From: Sequoia sempervirens
Taxonomy: Eukaryota; Streptophyta; Pinopsida; Cupressales; Cupressaceae
DNA: 64,000 nt
Reading direction: 5' to 3'
Assembly: GCA_007258455.2 (NCBI GenBank)
Contig: VDFB02373365.1
Location: forward strand, 221,868,552 to 221,932,551
The number at the start of each line of letters is the position of its first letter. Positions within the stretch are counted from its first letter, which is position 1. Below the pieces are notes generated by a model that was not told the origin of the DNA, did no database searches, and saw only the letters and a program-made list of their open reading frames with translations. Shown here piece by piece: positions 47,359 to 58,875 of the stretch. Position numbers and translations under genes: made by a program.

Positions 47359-48774
47359 ATGCGGTTAAAGGCAGAAGCTAGGAAGTCGGGGTGTGAGCCG
47401 AATGAGGAGCTGAGTGAGTCTCAGCCACTTGTTAACCCTGGCTTGGATGGCGAGTCTTCAGCTTTAAATGTTATACAGAGCCTGGATGGTGTGGAAAATG
47501 ACAAACCCTCGAAGATGAATAAAGACTCTGCTGAATGTGGGGATGATGACAGAGTGGAAGTAATGGATAATCATTTGAAGGAGCAGACAAGCAAAAATAC
47601 AGGTAAAACTCTTGAATGTCTGCTTCCTGATGATGTGGTTGATAGCATACTGGAATGTCAACATAGATCTATTATCTTGTTTTTTTTAAGAGGAATCCCA
47701 TCTGAACCGGATTTCTTTAAATGGGCTAAAATGAACTAGGAAAGTAGGGGATGGGAAATAGAAACATTGAGAGGGCTTGGAAAAGGTTATGTAGCCTGTA
47801 AATTCAAATCAGCAGATCATGCACAAGCTGTCTTACAGTATGGTACTTGGATTATTTGTGGACAAATCTGTTATTTGCAGGCATGGACTCTGGATTTTCA
47901 CCCAGAGGGTCCCTCAAAATCTAAGTATCCTATGTGGATAGAGCTACCTTTTTTAAATTTTGCTTTCAGACCTTTCATAAGAGACATTCTTACACAGTTA
48001 GGAAGAGTGCTATGGTGTCAAAATTCTACAAAAAAAATTGCTAGTCTAAGGGTACATCCAAGGGCTTGTGTGGAAATGGACCTAACCTGTCAATTACCTG
48101 AAAATATCAAGATCATTGGGCCAGGAGTTGAGCTTTTGCAGCCTGTTGTATATCTGAACAAACCCAATGCTTTTTTTTTTTGTCGACAAGATGGTCACCT
48201 TATTAGAGATTGCCCCTATAGGAAAACTAAATCCCATCAAGACATGAGAGTTGTACCTCCTAATTTGCAGCAAGTGCCAATTCATGCCCAGCCCACAGTT
48301 ATGCCTAATCCATTTTCTAATGTCAAACAACTTTATTCTCAGCCTTCTGTTATGCCTAATTCAGTCAATAATGTGAAACATCGTGTTAATGCCATCCCAG
48401 GAGAACATAGTAAGAGTGTTATATCGCCTACCTATAAAGATGTCATTATGACAGATGGATGGCGGATGGTCAAGAAAAGAAAGGAGCCTTCAAGGTCCAT
48501 TGAAACCCAAAATGGGGAAGTAATTTCACAAAAGGCTGATTGCTCCCCATTGCAGCCCATTGAGAGAAATCTGGAAAGTACTTCTCCAACACTTTCTGAG
48601 AGTCGTAGATCTCTTTCTCCTCACAACAGACATGGTTCCTTATCTCCGTCTCCAAGACCGAGATCTCGGTCTCCTTCGGCAGTAAAGGAAAGCCGACTTT
48701 CTGATCAGTCGATTAGGCTAGCCAATCGTTTTGAAGTTCTGCCACAAGTTGAAGATCTCCATAACTCTGCTTAG
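47359..48774 (+). pseudogene. LINE3 ORF1: DUF4283 RNA-binding protein, one in-frame stop
   Basis: Translation starts at 47359 (MRLKAEARKSGCE) and keeps one frame to the stop before 48777, with a single internal TAG at 47737-47739. Residues about 95-250 form DUF4283 (RGLGKGYVACKFKSADHA, GTWIICGQICYLQAW, PMWIELPFLNFAFRP). A CCHC-like zinc knuckle follows, reading FFFCRQDGHLIRDCP, in which the first Cys position is Phe and lies in an 11-T run (48171-48181). The C-terminus is Ser/Pro/Arg-rich (SLSPSPRPRSRSPS). The protein would coat LINE RNA. The stop sits where Trp would fit (MN, stop, ESRGW). Confidence 0.9.
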
Positions 48775-48776
48775 CT

Positions 48777-51700
48777 ATGAATTCCAGAGCTCTTTCTTGG
48801 AATGTTAGAGGGTTGTCTTTACCTCACCGTAAATTTGAGGTTAAAGATGCTATTGTCAAATGGAAACCACATATTGTTTTCTTGCAAGAAGTCAAGGCTA
48901 ATGGCAATCGTCTTCTCCTGTCTTTATCCAACGTATGGAGAGATGTTGTTTTTTTTCATACGTCGCATAATGAAGGTAGGGGGGGAGCTGTTGTTGGTCT
49001 TCATTCTTGGATCAATAGGTTTGTCATTGATAAGGGGGAGGATCCTTCGCACAGCTGTGTGTGGGTTCTTGCCTTTATCAATGGCCAACCTATTGGTTTC
49101 TGCTCGGTTTACGCCTCTAACATTGCAAAAGAGAGATGTGATTTATGGGAATGGATGGCCAATAATCTTCCTCATGCTGATTGGATCATTGGAGGAGATT
49201 TCAATATGGTAGAACATTATGTTGATCGAAGTTGGGCTGATCATCTTAAATTGAGTAATGATGAATTTGATAAATGGATATTTTGTAGAAACTTGGTGGG
49301 TATGATAGATCCTATTGCTAAGAAAAGAGCAAGTCATCTTTCTAACTGGTACACTTGGACTAACTGTAGGTTGGGAGTTGATAGGAAATTAAGTAGATTA
49401 GATAGATTTTATATCTCTCCCAACTTACATTTAGTCCAAGACTCTATGGGGCACTATGTGAGGGTAGATTACTCTACTACCTTATCAGATCATTTTCCTA
49501 TTATCCTTGATTTTGCTACCAAGGAAGTTAGAGATATGATTTCTCAGCTGCCTTTTAAACTTAATACTTCACACCTTAAAATTCCATCTTGTGTGGATGC
49601 TTTGGTGGGCATTTGGAAGTCTTTTCCTAAGCCAAAAGAAGGTGAATCTTATAGGATATGGTAGCAGAATGCTATTTCTCAATGTGCTGATTTCTTATGG
49701 AAGTTTGGTAAGAGACTAGCTTGGCAACGAAAACGTAAAGAAAAATCTCTTCAAGGGAAGCTTGAGTTGAATAGGAAGATGTTAAACTTACATCCTGATA
49801 ATATGTCTATTCAGACTTCCATAGCAAATATTGAAGCTCAGCTTCGCAAACTTGATATGTATAAGGGACAGGGGGCCAAAATCAGGGCTAGATTGCATTG
49901 GTTTAAAGAAGGAAACAAAGGCTCTAAATATTTCTTTGATTACTTGAAATATAAACATAAAAATGAATATATTGGGGCAGTCCAAGACAAAAATGGATGG
50001 ATCTGTACAAACCCAAGTGAGATCAATTATGTGTTTCAAGAGTTTTATGAGCAGCTTTTTAGAGAAGACCCTCACTGGCAAGATGTTCAGTTTATTCTGG
50101 AGGATATCATCCAAGGATGCATTCCGAGGAAGGTGGACCAAGAATATAGTTGTTTTCTTGACCGAAACCTTTCCATTGAGGAGTTAGAGCATGCTGTTTT
50201 CTCCATGGCTCATAATAAAAGTCCAGGGATTGATGGGTTATCAATAGAGTTTTACCAAACCTTGTGGCAGCATATTAAAGAAGACTTTTACCAGGTTTAG
50301 TTGGAAGCTGTGAATCAAGGGTCGTTGGGGCCAGATATTAACAAAGGATTAATTAAGTTTCTTCCCAAAGGGAAGAATTCAGATCTTATTTCAGGATGGC
50401 GGCCTATTACTCTTCTTAATACTTCCTATAAAATTATTGCTAAAGCCTTAGCCACTAGGATCAAACCTGTGGTTAAAAAGATAGTTAGACCTGAACAAAC
50501 TGGGCTTCTTGGTGGCAGATTTATTCTTGATAATTTAATTCTGGCATGGGAAACAAGTGAGTGGGCTCAACAAACGAATCAGAATGCTTTGTTAGTTAAG
50601 CTTGACTTTGACAAAGCCTATGACAGAATACGATGGGGGTTTATCTTAAAGATGTTGCAGTGGTTGGGATTTGGTCCTAAGTTATGTAATCATGTTAAAA
50701 TGCTATTTTTAAATGTGAATGCCCAACTAGTGATTAACAATACCTTGTCTGATACCTTTTCCCTCCAACGTTTGATTAGACAAGGTTGCCCTTTATCTCC
50801 ATTCCTCTATGTTTTGACTGTCGATGCTCTGGATTATCTGCTACAAAAATACAATCAATTGAATTGGATCAAGGGTATCTCTATCCCCAATAATGCAGTT
50901 GTTATAAATTCTCACTTTGCTGATGACAGATTGCTTTTTATTCAAAACTCTGCTATAGAAATTAGGAATGTTATGGAGGTTTTGGATTTGTATTGCGAGG
51001 TTTCGGGGTCAAAGTTGGCTCTTCATAAAATTGAATTTATAATGATTCAAGCTGATCCAGTTCCTGATTGGATTCCAGCTGAATGGAAACAGATTAAGCA
51101 TGGACAAATCACTAGATACTTGGGTATTCCATTTGGGATAGGGGTGACACTTCATGATATGTGGAGCTGGTTTATTAATAAGTTGAAAAATAAAATCTTT
51201 AATTGGGGTAACAAATTCTTATCTCTAGCAGGAAAAATTCAGGTGATTAATCGAATCTTTCTGGCCACCCATGTCTATTATTCTTCATGTTGGATGCCAT
51301 CTAGAAAAGGTTATGATGATTTAGTCAAACTCATTCGGCAGTTTTTGTGGATGAATTGGGAAGGCAAACAAGGTTTTAGGGCCTCTTCATGGTTGCATTA
51401 TATCCAACCTAAGAACAAGGGAGGTTTGGGTCTCTTGGATCCTAGGACGCAAGGGGTGTGCTTAGCAGCTAAATGGATAGTAAGAGTAATGTCTGGTGAA
51501 GAACCTTGGAAATTTTTGGTTAGACATCGTATTGCTCAAGCTACGGTAAGTAACAAGTGGCAAGACGTGGGATGGCAGGACAAAATTCTGCTTGCTCCTT
51601 TTTTTCGTGTGAAAGCCTCCTTCCAACTACAATCCATTTGGAAAGCTTGGCAGCATGTTTGCAGTTTTTTATATTGGAGAGAGGGCTCGTTACAACATGG

Positions 51701-52700
51701 CTTTAGTTTTGCTACTTCTTCCATCTGGTGGAATAAGCTTATTCAATATCATGGACAACCTCTTGCTATCGCCTTTCCTCGACAGTCTCATTACCTATTT
51801 AAGAAAGGGGTGCAGAAGTTTGGAGACATTTGGGATTTTTCCTCTCTTGATTGGGTCAGCTGGCTTGAGTCCAAGGAAGCATTTAATTTAAACAATAGAT
51901 TTAAAGGTTTCTTGATTTTTTTAAAGGCGTTGGTTCCTGCAGAGCTTATTATGAAGCTCTGTACTTCATTAAACTGTAACTTCTTTAAGGATTGGTTATG
52001 GTTGGGAAAATACTCCTTCTGTGCTTTTCCTTTGAAGGAAATTTATCTTAAACTCCTTCCTAATATGAACTTGAATCCAAGACTTAACAGGAAATGGCAT
52101 TGTAAATTTTCTGAGAAGAAGTGGAAGTTGCTGAGTGCGCAAATTTGGAAATCTAAAGCAGAAGCTAATGCACAAGTTTTGGCTTGGAAAGTTCTTCATC
52201 ATAAACTGCCTGTTGGGGATAGAATAAATTTTTTGAAGTCTCGGCCTGCCAGGTGCCCTTTTTGTCAGCACATTGAAAATCTTAAGCATATATTTTGGGA
52301 CTGTTATAGAGCTAAAAAGAAATGGAAAATTATCTTTGACCACCTTCCTGTTGTTTTTGATCATGCTTTATGATGGAAAGAAGCTATGTTTGGTATTAGA
52401 CTTCATAAAAATTTAATTGTTGATTCTATGAGACAATGTATTTTGTTACACCTGTGAAAAAGTAGATGTTCAGCCATGCTTTCTAATCACATTTTGCATC
52501 AGCAAACAGATATTCAAAAGTTTTACTCTGACCTGATGGTTCATTTTATCTTCTTATATTCTCAGCTAAAGAAGGGACGTAAAGGTGATGCTGATTGTAA
52601 TCAGCGCTTGGATCTGATCAGATATCAATTTCTTCAACACCATGAAGGGGAGATCATTTGTGCCAATCAGCTGCAAAAGTTTTTCAAGTTCACTATGTAA
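48777..52700 (+). pseudogene. LINE3 ORF2: endonuclease-RT polyprotein, four in-frame stops
   Basis: One frame of 1,307 codons plus a stop. Endonuclease (residues 1-250): ALSWNVRG (Asn), FLQEVKA (Glu), CSVYASN, IGGDFNMV (Asp/Asn) and SDHFPI (Asp/His). RT: RPITLLNTSYKIIAKALA, LDFDKAYDRI (Asp), RQGCPLSPFLYVL and FADDRLLFI (FADD at 50916-50927). Then comes the zf-RVT domain, HHKLPVGDRINF with CPFCQHIENLKHIFWDC. No RNase H domain follows, only a short charged C-terminus. Premature stops: TAG 49662 and 50298, TGA 52371 and 52455. Each codon is one G-to-A change from TGG. Confidence 0.95.
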
Positions 52701-52912
52701 TCATGTCCTTGCACTGTTTATGGATTATATGTTTTGCTGGCTGTTCCAGCCATTTCTGTTACTGTGGACCGACATTGTTATTTATTTTTGTGAGTTGTAT
52801 GTTTGTTATGTGTAGAGCTGTCTCGTTCTTTCTTTTGGCAGTCCTTTTTTAGGTCTGCATTCTTTTCCCTATTGTATTTCTTCAGCTTTGTTCAATACAA
52901 AAAAAAAAAAAA
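52701..52912 (+). other. LINE3 3' UTR and A-tail
   Basis: About 200 bp of T/G-rich sequence with a typical ending (cagctttgttcaatac) followed by a pure A-run, then the right target duplication. Confidence 0.85.
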
Positions 52913-53699
52913 TTATGTTACAATCTTTTGATCAATAATCCAATTTCAAAATTCAAAATTTCAACTCTTTATCACATTACATTTATAATCAACTTTATGT
53001 CAAATCCTAAACAAAAACTAATATTCTCAACATTTTCAATCATTTCTTTTTTAATATTACTAAATCGATTTTAATCAATCTCACCTCATATTAATTTAAA
53101 ATATAAATTCAATTGATTGATCATCCCTTCCATAAAGTGTATTTTATTTCCCTATGATATGTGAGATAATGACACACTTGGGTGATGGATTATATTATTC
53201 ACAAATTGAGTACATCATACTCCATGTTTTACATAATATAAATATAAAGTAGACACACCCCATGACGTCCTACCTTGTTTGTTTGTTACCACTATTACTT
53301 TAAAAAATACATAGCCGTTTGCAATATATTAAGCATGGATTATGTAATTTTACCATATGATATATGGTTGTATTAAATAGTGATTGATGTGGAGTGAAAG
53401 ATACCACGAGAATATTGAAATTTGAAGAAACCCAATATTTAATGTGTTATTTTTAGGACTTTCATAATTATTTACAATGTGTAAAGTGATAGAAGGCCAC
53501 CCAACTTGACCAATTCAATTAAAGTATGAGATTGTATAAATCCTCTATTTGTTCACAAGAAAAAGGCACATAGATATCTAAAGGTTGTATTAGTAGAGGA
53601 TTTATCTTTATGATATGATCTAGCCTAGAACTAGGCCATATGATATGATTTAGTTTGTAACAAAAATAAATAAATAATATTTTATCTAGCTTATTCCTA

Positions 53700-55264
53700 A
53701 TCAAACTAAAATAAATAAATATCTTATCCCTCTTCCATTACTTCTATTATTTTGTTAATTTAAATCCCATTCATTACCAATTAGACTCAATCATTCTAAT
53801 TAGGAGATATGGTGCAGAATTTTTTTATTTCCCTCAAAATATAAATTCTAGATTTATAAAGTAGCTATTTAATTTGATAAAAATAAGTTTATAATAAAGT
53901 GTTTTGAAGGTCTTAAGTAGGATATTTAGGTCTATGTATTGGTATGTTTTGTAATAGGTTGGGTTTGTAGTGGGTTTGGTATCATGAGATGCTATAAATA
54001 GTTTTATTTTATTTATGTTTTTTTTTGAAGAGTTATTTTATTTTTCAAATAATCACTATTCATTATTTTGATAATTCTTTTTATATTTTTATTTTGAAAA
54101 GTGTAGTAAATATTATATTGATATGTTATTTTTAAATTTATGTTTATTACTAGATATTAATTACTTGATATGTAAATGACTATCAAAATTAGGTTAAGCG
54201 GCTTTTATGTGCTGTTAGTTCCCCAAATTTGCACCCTATTTGCTAAGCTCTTAATGAACTCAATAGATTTGGACTAACATGGGACTGTTTTCAGGTTGTG
54301 GGTAACCTGTTTGAAAACATACCTCCAAATTATGGGTCGGCTTCCCCGTTTGATGTCACCTAACTTTAAAACTTCTAAGATAAGGGTAAGAGTTTACATA
54401 AAATAAACCTAATGCTGGAAAGAAAACTAAGGCGATACACCAAAACAACCTAGACCTGCTTAATAGCTTCACACATTCAAATCAGTATCTCAAAGCTAAC
54501 TCACACAACTCCCTTTCCAATGCAGTTCACATCAATGATTTATAAAGAGGTCTGTAACAGTGTTTTCAAAAGGAAAAATAGACTTCACAATCAATAACAC
54601 CACTAAACAACATAGTTTATAACCTGTAAACATATATTTTATGTCAAATGGATGCATGAAACATGGGACAAGTTTGTAAGGAAAATGACTTTTCACAAAA
54701 TAGACTGATCAACCATTAATGACACACCATAAAACATGAAGAGAGAAGATAAAAATGCTCCAATCTATTAATTCAAAGTGCTTACTGTATAATAGGTTTG
54801 TCTGAGTTACAATATAGCTCCATGAAAAACAACTCCAAGAAAGCAAGCTATCCTTCTGTTGGAAAAAGAAAGAGCTCCCAAAAACTCAAGTATGAAGATA
54901 CTTAAGCAAAACTGAAACCAAAATCCCACACAAGTGTTTCTAAAAGATTATGCTTGGATAAAACAGAAAAGGCCCCAAAAGAACCTTCTAGAACCCTCTA
55001 AAATTCCTTCCATATGAAGGAAAAGTATGCCAAGTCAACAATCACCCCAAGAATGTGACAAAAAATGCCTCCAACTGGCCTCCCCTTCACAAAATTTGTC
55101 CAAATAGCATCTCACACTTCTCACACTTCCCACACTTCTGCAAATCATCATTGGTCCCATTACAACATTTGACCACATTCCCCATCATGCAATATGTGTG
55201 TTTTTGAAAACACATGGCCTTTTAAAGCATTAAAGATAGTGATTTTGTTAAGTGATTCATAAAC
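53700..55264. other. End of R-I and unassigned interval
   Basis: To about 54190 this is probably the rest of R-I (R-II leaves the window before reaching it). From about 54190 to 55264 the sequence is less AT-rich, with no ORF or recognised element. R-II starts near 55265 with aatgtacaagtcaaaatag, as R-I does at 23590. Confidence 0.45.
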
Positions 55265-55699
55265 ATCACTTAACAAATGTACAAGTCAAAATAGATAGAC
55301 TAAATTCAAATTTAAATTATAGGTACCAGGGGATTATTTAAAAAACCAAGTATATGTTTGTATAGTTCTCAAAAATGGTTTCCTATCACGTATTTGTTTG
55401 TGAAAATGTGACATTGTATGTCCAAGTTATGGAATTTTTTATAAATTACTCTTTTAGGGATTAAAAAAATGCAAGGTGAATAGTTTGGGCATTGGTTACC
55501 CACATGACAAGTTGCTTGGGACTAGGGATAGTAGATGATGACATCAACCCTATATTTATAACCCTATAGAATAATTTTGGAAACCCAAACTAGTCATGAC
55601 ACATAAGAAGTACAAGAGAATATTCTCTATGCAATTATAACCTCTACAATAATGGTGACTAATATAGTATGATTATGTGTGCTAACAATACATAAACAT

Positions 55700-55838
55700 G
55701 AGGATTTATGGAGGGTACTTTGTGATTAAGGCCAAGCTAGGCCGTACCTTACGTAATCTCCTTTTGGGGATTGCGCTAAGCTATCATATATCCATGAAGT
55801 TTTTTGTCATGAGGATTTATGGAGGGTACTTTGTGATA
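55700..55838 (+). repeat. Tandem 112-bp 5' monomers of element B (first and part of second)
   Basis: gaggatttatggagggtact starts at 55700 and again at 55812. The second unit is cut at 55838 by LTR retrotransposon 3 and continues at 58876 (taaggccaagttgggtcgta). Unit 1 and the reconstructed unit 2 differ by scattered substitutions. Confidence 0.75.
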
Positions 55839-56302
55839 GTTGGTGTAATTAAAAGTGTTGTACCTTGTCCTAGGTCATAATTACGCCTTAGTTAAGTTTA
55901 CTTACGGACCACATAGGAGGTTGTTGGAGAGTTTTCACTTTTGGTGGACTTGACATGTCATTACTTTATCACCTCCACCTTTTGTGGACACATCATGTGA
56001 TTATCTCTCCACCTTTTGTGGTGATTATCACATTATCACTTTTCCACTTTAGGTGGAGTGACAGCTTTTCATAGTTTTCTCATGTCATAAGATTACGACA
56101 CTTGTCATAATCTTATGCCCTTCTATGTTCTCACCTTGGCTATATAACCAAGGGGTCTCCTATGTACTGCTCATTCAATCATATTTGCATTCATTGGCAA
56201 AATACAATTTATTCTTGTCATCTTGTTTCTATCTCTCTTTTTCTTGTGCTTTCTATTAGGCCTCTAGATCTTGGGTGGCTACCTTCATAGCCAATTCTTA
56301 CA
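55839..56302 (+). repeat. 5' LTR of LTR retrotransposon 3
   Basis: 464 bp, with a TATA-like ctatataacc at about 56140, just upstream of a likely start region. Multiple copies of ccaccttttgtgg-like words occur. It includes about 75 bp (56020-56100) missing from the 3' LTR. It begins AGTTGGTG instead of TGTTGGTG. Confidence 0.9.
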
Positions 56303-58462
56303 TGGTATCAAAGCTATTGGAGTGCCTTTAGTTAGTCTTTTGGAGAGATTCTTAGAAGGTTCCATTTTTGGCCTTGTATTGTAGGTGCATTTTGGGAGCT
56401 TGTTGCATCAAATCTGAGCTTGCCATTACATCTGGAGTGTCCGAGATAGTCAGATTTTCCTTTTGTTTCATCTCAGTTGGACATTGGAGGCCAAATCTGC
56501 AAAGGGTTGAAGATTGGAGATGGTTGTCAGATCCAGAAGCTAGCTGCCACTTCGGAGCATTTTCAGCCAAAAAGGACATTGTCATTGCGTCCAGAAGGGC
56601 CAAAAACCCCTAAATTGACTGTCAAATCATCAAATTTGGACAAGTTGCTCTTGAAGGCAAAAAAAATTTAGCAGGCGCGCTGTACGGCCCTACCTGCACA
56701 ACGGTACGATTTTTCATTTAAAAAAAAAAAAAAGAAATTTCAATTCTCTGCAACTTTTTTTAATTAAATTTGAAAATAAAAATAAAAATTAAAAAATTAT
56801 TGCTTGTTTTTGTTTTAAAAACAAATAATATAAAAAAAAGGGTATCATCGAAATAGGTATTGTCACGGACCATAGGTTACAACATGGGGCGGGGGCACAT
56901 AAAGACCGGGAAGGCCGACCCACCCATGCCTTTTTTTTAAAAACTTTTTAAATAAAACTTTTTTTCATTGTTTTTAAGTTTTAAAATTTTTTATGTGATT
57001 TTATTTAATAAGTTTTTTAAATAAAAAAAATTATTATTAGTTTTTTAATAATGATTTTAATAAAACATTTGTAAGTTTTTTTAATTTTTAAATTAAAGTT
57101 TTTTCAATAAATAAAAACTTTTATTAAAATTTTTCTTTAATATTTTATTAAAGTTTTTTTTCAATTTTTTAAAAAATCTTTATTAAGTTTTTTAAAGTTT
57201 TTTAAAAATAAAACAATTTATTTTTTTCTTTATTTCAATAAAGTTTTTTCCATAAAAATAATTTTCTTTATTATTTTAATAATAAAGTTTTTCTTTCATA
57301 AATAATGTTTTTAAATTAAACTTTTAATTAAGTTTTTTAAAAAAACAAATCATGCATTAATAAGCAAACCTGGAGAAATTATTTTGCCTCCCAATCGAGC
57401 CTTGTCTTGGATCATTTGCTCCTTCAACCAGCAGTCAACAGGGGTCAATTGCTCCTACCGACATCCACCTGGAGGGCTTTCTTCACGGTCTTCAGCTTTG
57501 GGTTTCTTTTGATTGGCTTATTCATCAACATTTCCAGCTTTGCATCATGTTGATTGTAGTTCTCCTCTTTGTAATGTTGTAAACACACTAAAATAAAGTG
57601 CCACAATCCTTTTGTTTCAGTGCACTCTGTCATATTGTATGCTTCTTTGGATTAATCTATGTATCTAGTGTGAGTTCCTATATACTCAGTGTATGCAATG
57701 GTTGGTTACCCAGCATTTTGATGAGATGGACTAAACATCATATAGACATTCTTATTTTGGAAGCACTCTACCTATCTTCAGAAGTTCGGTTCTACATCCA
57801 GAGACTTGGTGCATGGCTCCAGTGAGACATAGATTGTACCAATCTGCTATTGATGGGAATTCAATTGATGCTCACACAGTTGTCTTCTTGGTTCCGATCT
57901 TATTCATATTGCAGTGTGGATTCATCTACAATTCTTCATCGACAGATTCTGCAGTTACTCTTGAGTTGACAAATTCAGCTCAGTCACCAGTTATGTGGCT
58001 TCTTCTACAGTGGTACCTGATTCTTTCTATCAATGCTTTGCACAGTTTGGCATTTCTTTTGGAACAACACTTGGAGGACTTATCATCATCCTTGGTCTGC
58101 TCTACATCAATCTTCACATTGTTCTACATTGTCTCCTTCTTCAGTTCAGATTGGGGACTCTTGACATTGTGACATTTGAGCAGTGACTCTCCATTGAGGG
58201 GGGGTTGCATGGACTTCTTCATTCTTCTTATGGGGGGACTTTTTCCTCACTCGAGGTTTTATCCTTCCCAGAGCATGTTTCCTATTTTGTTTCATCTCTC
58301 TTTTGGGGGGAGTTTTTTCCCATGTGGTTTTCTCCTTTTCTCCGCTTTATGAGAGATTGCATTGCATTTGTACATGGGTACCTAACATGGCCTAGTAGCC
58401 GGGACCCATCTTGCATTGTTTGTTTTTGTGTACATTCTCCCTAAGTAGCACTTAAGGGGTGG
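56303..58462 (+). other. Internal region of LTR retrotransposon 3, noncoding
   Basis: 56720-57350 is an extreme AT tract dominated by aaaa/tttt blocks, with one GC-rich island (56870-56930, gggcgggggcac). 57400-58440 holds short open frames, the longest 119 codons at 57813-58172, mostly hydrophobic and without any recognised domain. A second purine run (gaggggggg) occurs near 58197. Confidence 0.6.
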
Positions 58463-58870
58463 TGTTGGTGTAATTAAAAGTGTTGTACCTTGTCCTAGGT
58501 CATAATTACACCTTAGTTAAGTTTACTTAGGGACCACATAGGAGGTTGTTGGAGATTTTCCACTTTTGGTGGACTTGACATGTCATTATTTTATCACTTC
58601 CACCTTTTGTGGACACATCATGTGATTATCTCTCCACCTCTTATGCGTGATCCACCTTTTGTGGTGAACTTGTCATAATCTTATGCCCTTCTATGTTCTC
58701 ACCTTGGCTATATAACCAAGGGGTCTCCTATGTACTGCTCATTCCATCATATTTGCATTCATTGGCAGAATATAGTTTATTCTTGTCATCTTGTTTCTAT
58801 CTCTCTTTTGCTTGTGCTTTCTATTAGGCCTCTAGATCTTGGGTAGCTACCTTCATAGCCAATTCTTACA
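58463..58870 (+). repeat. 3' LTR of LTR retrotransposon 3
   Basis: 408 bp, TGTTGGTGTAATT to AATTCTTACA, with the TATA-like ctatataacc near 58708. It differs from the 5' LTR by a deletion plus a replaced stretch at 58640-58670. Confidence 0.9.
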
Positions 58871-58875
58871 GTGAT

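Larger units (their letters stand above)
47028..52912 (+). mobile_element. LINE3: full-length L1-type LINE, nearly intact
   Basis: 5,885 bp with a 5' UTR (47028-47358), ORF1 (47359-48774), a 2-nt spacer, ORF2 (48777-52700), a 3' UTR, and an A-tail (52899-52912). No frameshift separates any coding domain; only five in-frame stops interrupt. Exact 12-bp target duplications surround it, and the empty site survives in R-II. It is clearly younger than LINE1 and LINE2. Base composition is less AT-rich than the neighbours. It lacks the RNase H domain seen in LINE1. Confidence 0.95.
47016..52924. repeat. Target-site duplications (12 bp) of LINE3
   Basis: ttatgttacaat at 47016-47027 and 52913-52924, exact. 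R-II near 63233 has a single copy (atgttacaatc) with flanking sequence continuous. Confidence 0.93.
23581..54190. repeat. Repeat R, copy I (heavily interrupted)
   Basis: R-I consists of 23581-23867, 30233-30253, 39329-39878, 40375-41742, 46522-47027 and 52913 to about 54190. These pieces join end to end to match copy R-II (55265-55699 plus 60962-64000). Every gap in R-I is a retrotransposon flanked by its own target duplication. R itself has no convincing gene. It may be a very old LTR or another noncoding repeat. The right boundary is uncertain because R-II runs out of the window. Confidence 0.75.
55839..58870 (+). mobile_element. LTR retrotransposon 3, non-autonomous, 3.0 kb
   Basis: LTRs 55839-56302 (464 bp) and 58463-58870 (408 bp), an internal region of 2,160 bp, an exact 5-bp duplication, an initiator-Met primer site (TGGTATCAAAGC, 56303-56314) and a purine-rich tract before the 3' LTR (ttaaggggtgg). 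No gag or pol motif is visible, so enzymes must come in trans (a LARD-like element). It inserted inside element B. Its LTR start resembles the solo LTR at 39879. Confidence 0.9.
55834..58875. repeat. Target-site duplications (gtgat) of LTR retrotransposon 3
   Basis: gtgat at 55834-55838 and 58871-58875; the monomer of element B reads through when one copy is removed. Confidence 0.9.

Noticed and set aside
57813..58172. 119-codon hydrophobic open frame
   Set aside because: No recognisable domain or homologous frame in another copy; it lies in a pol-less LTR element and is most likely chance.
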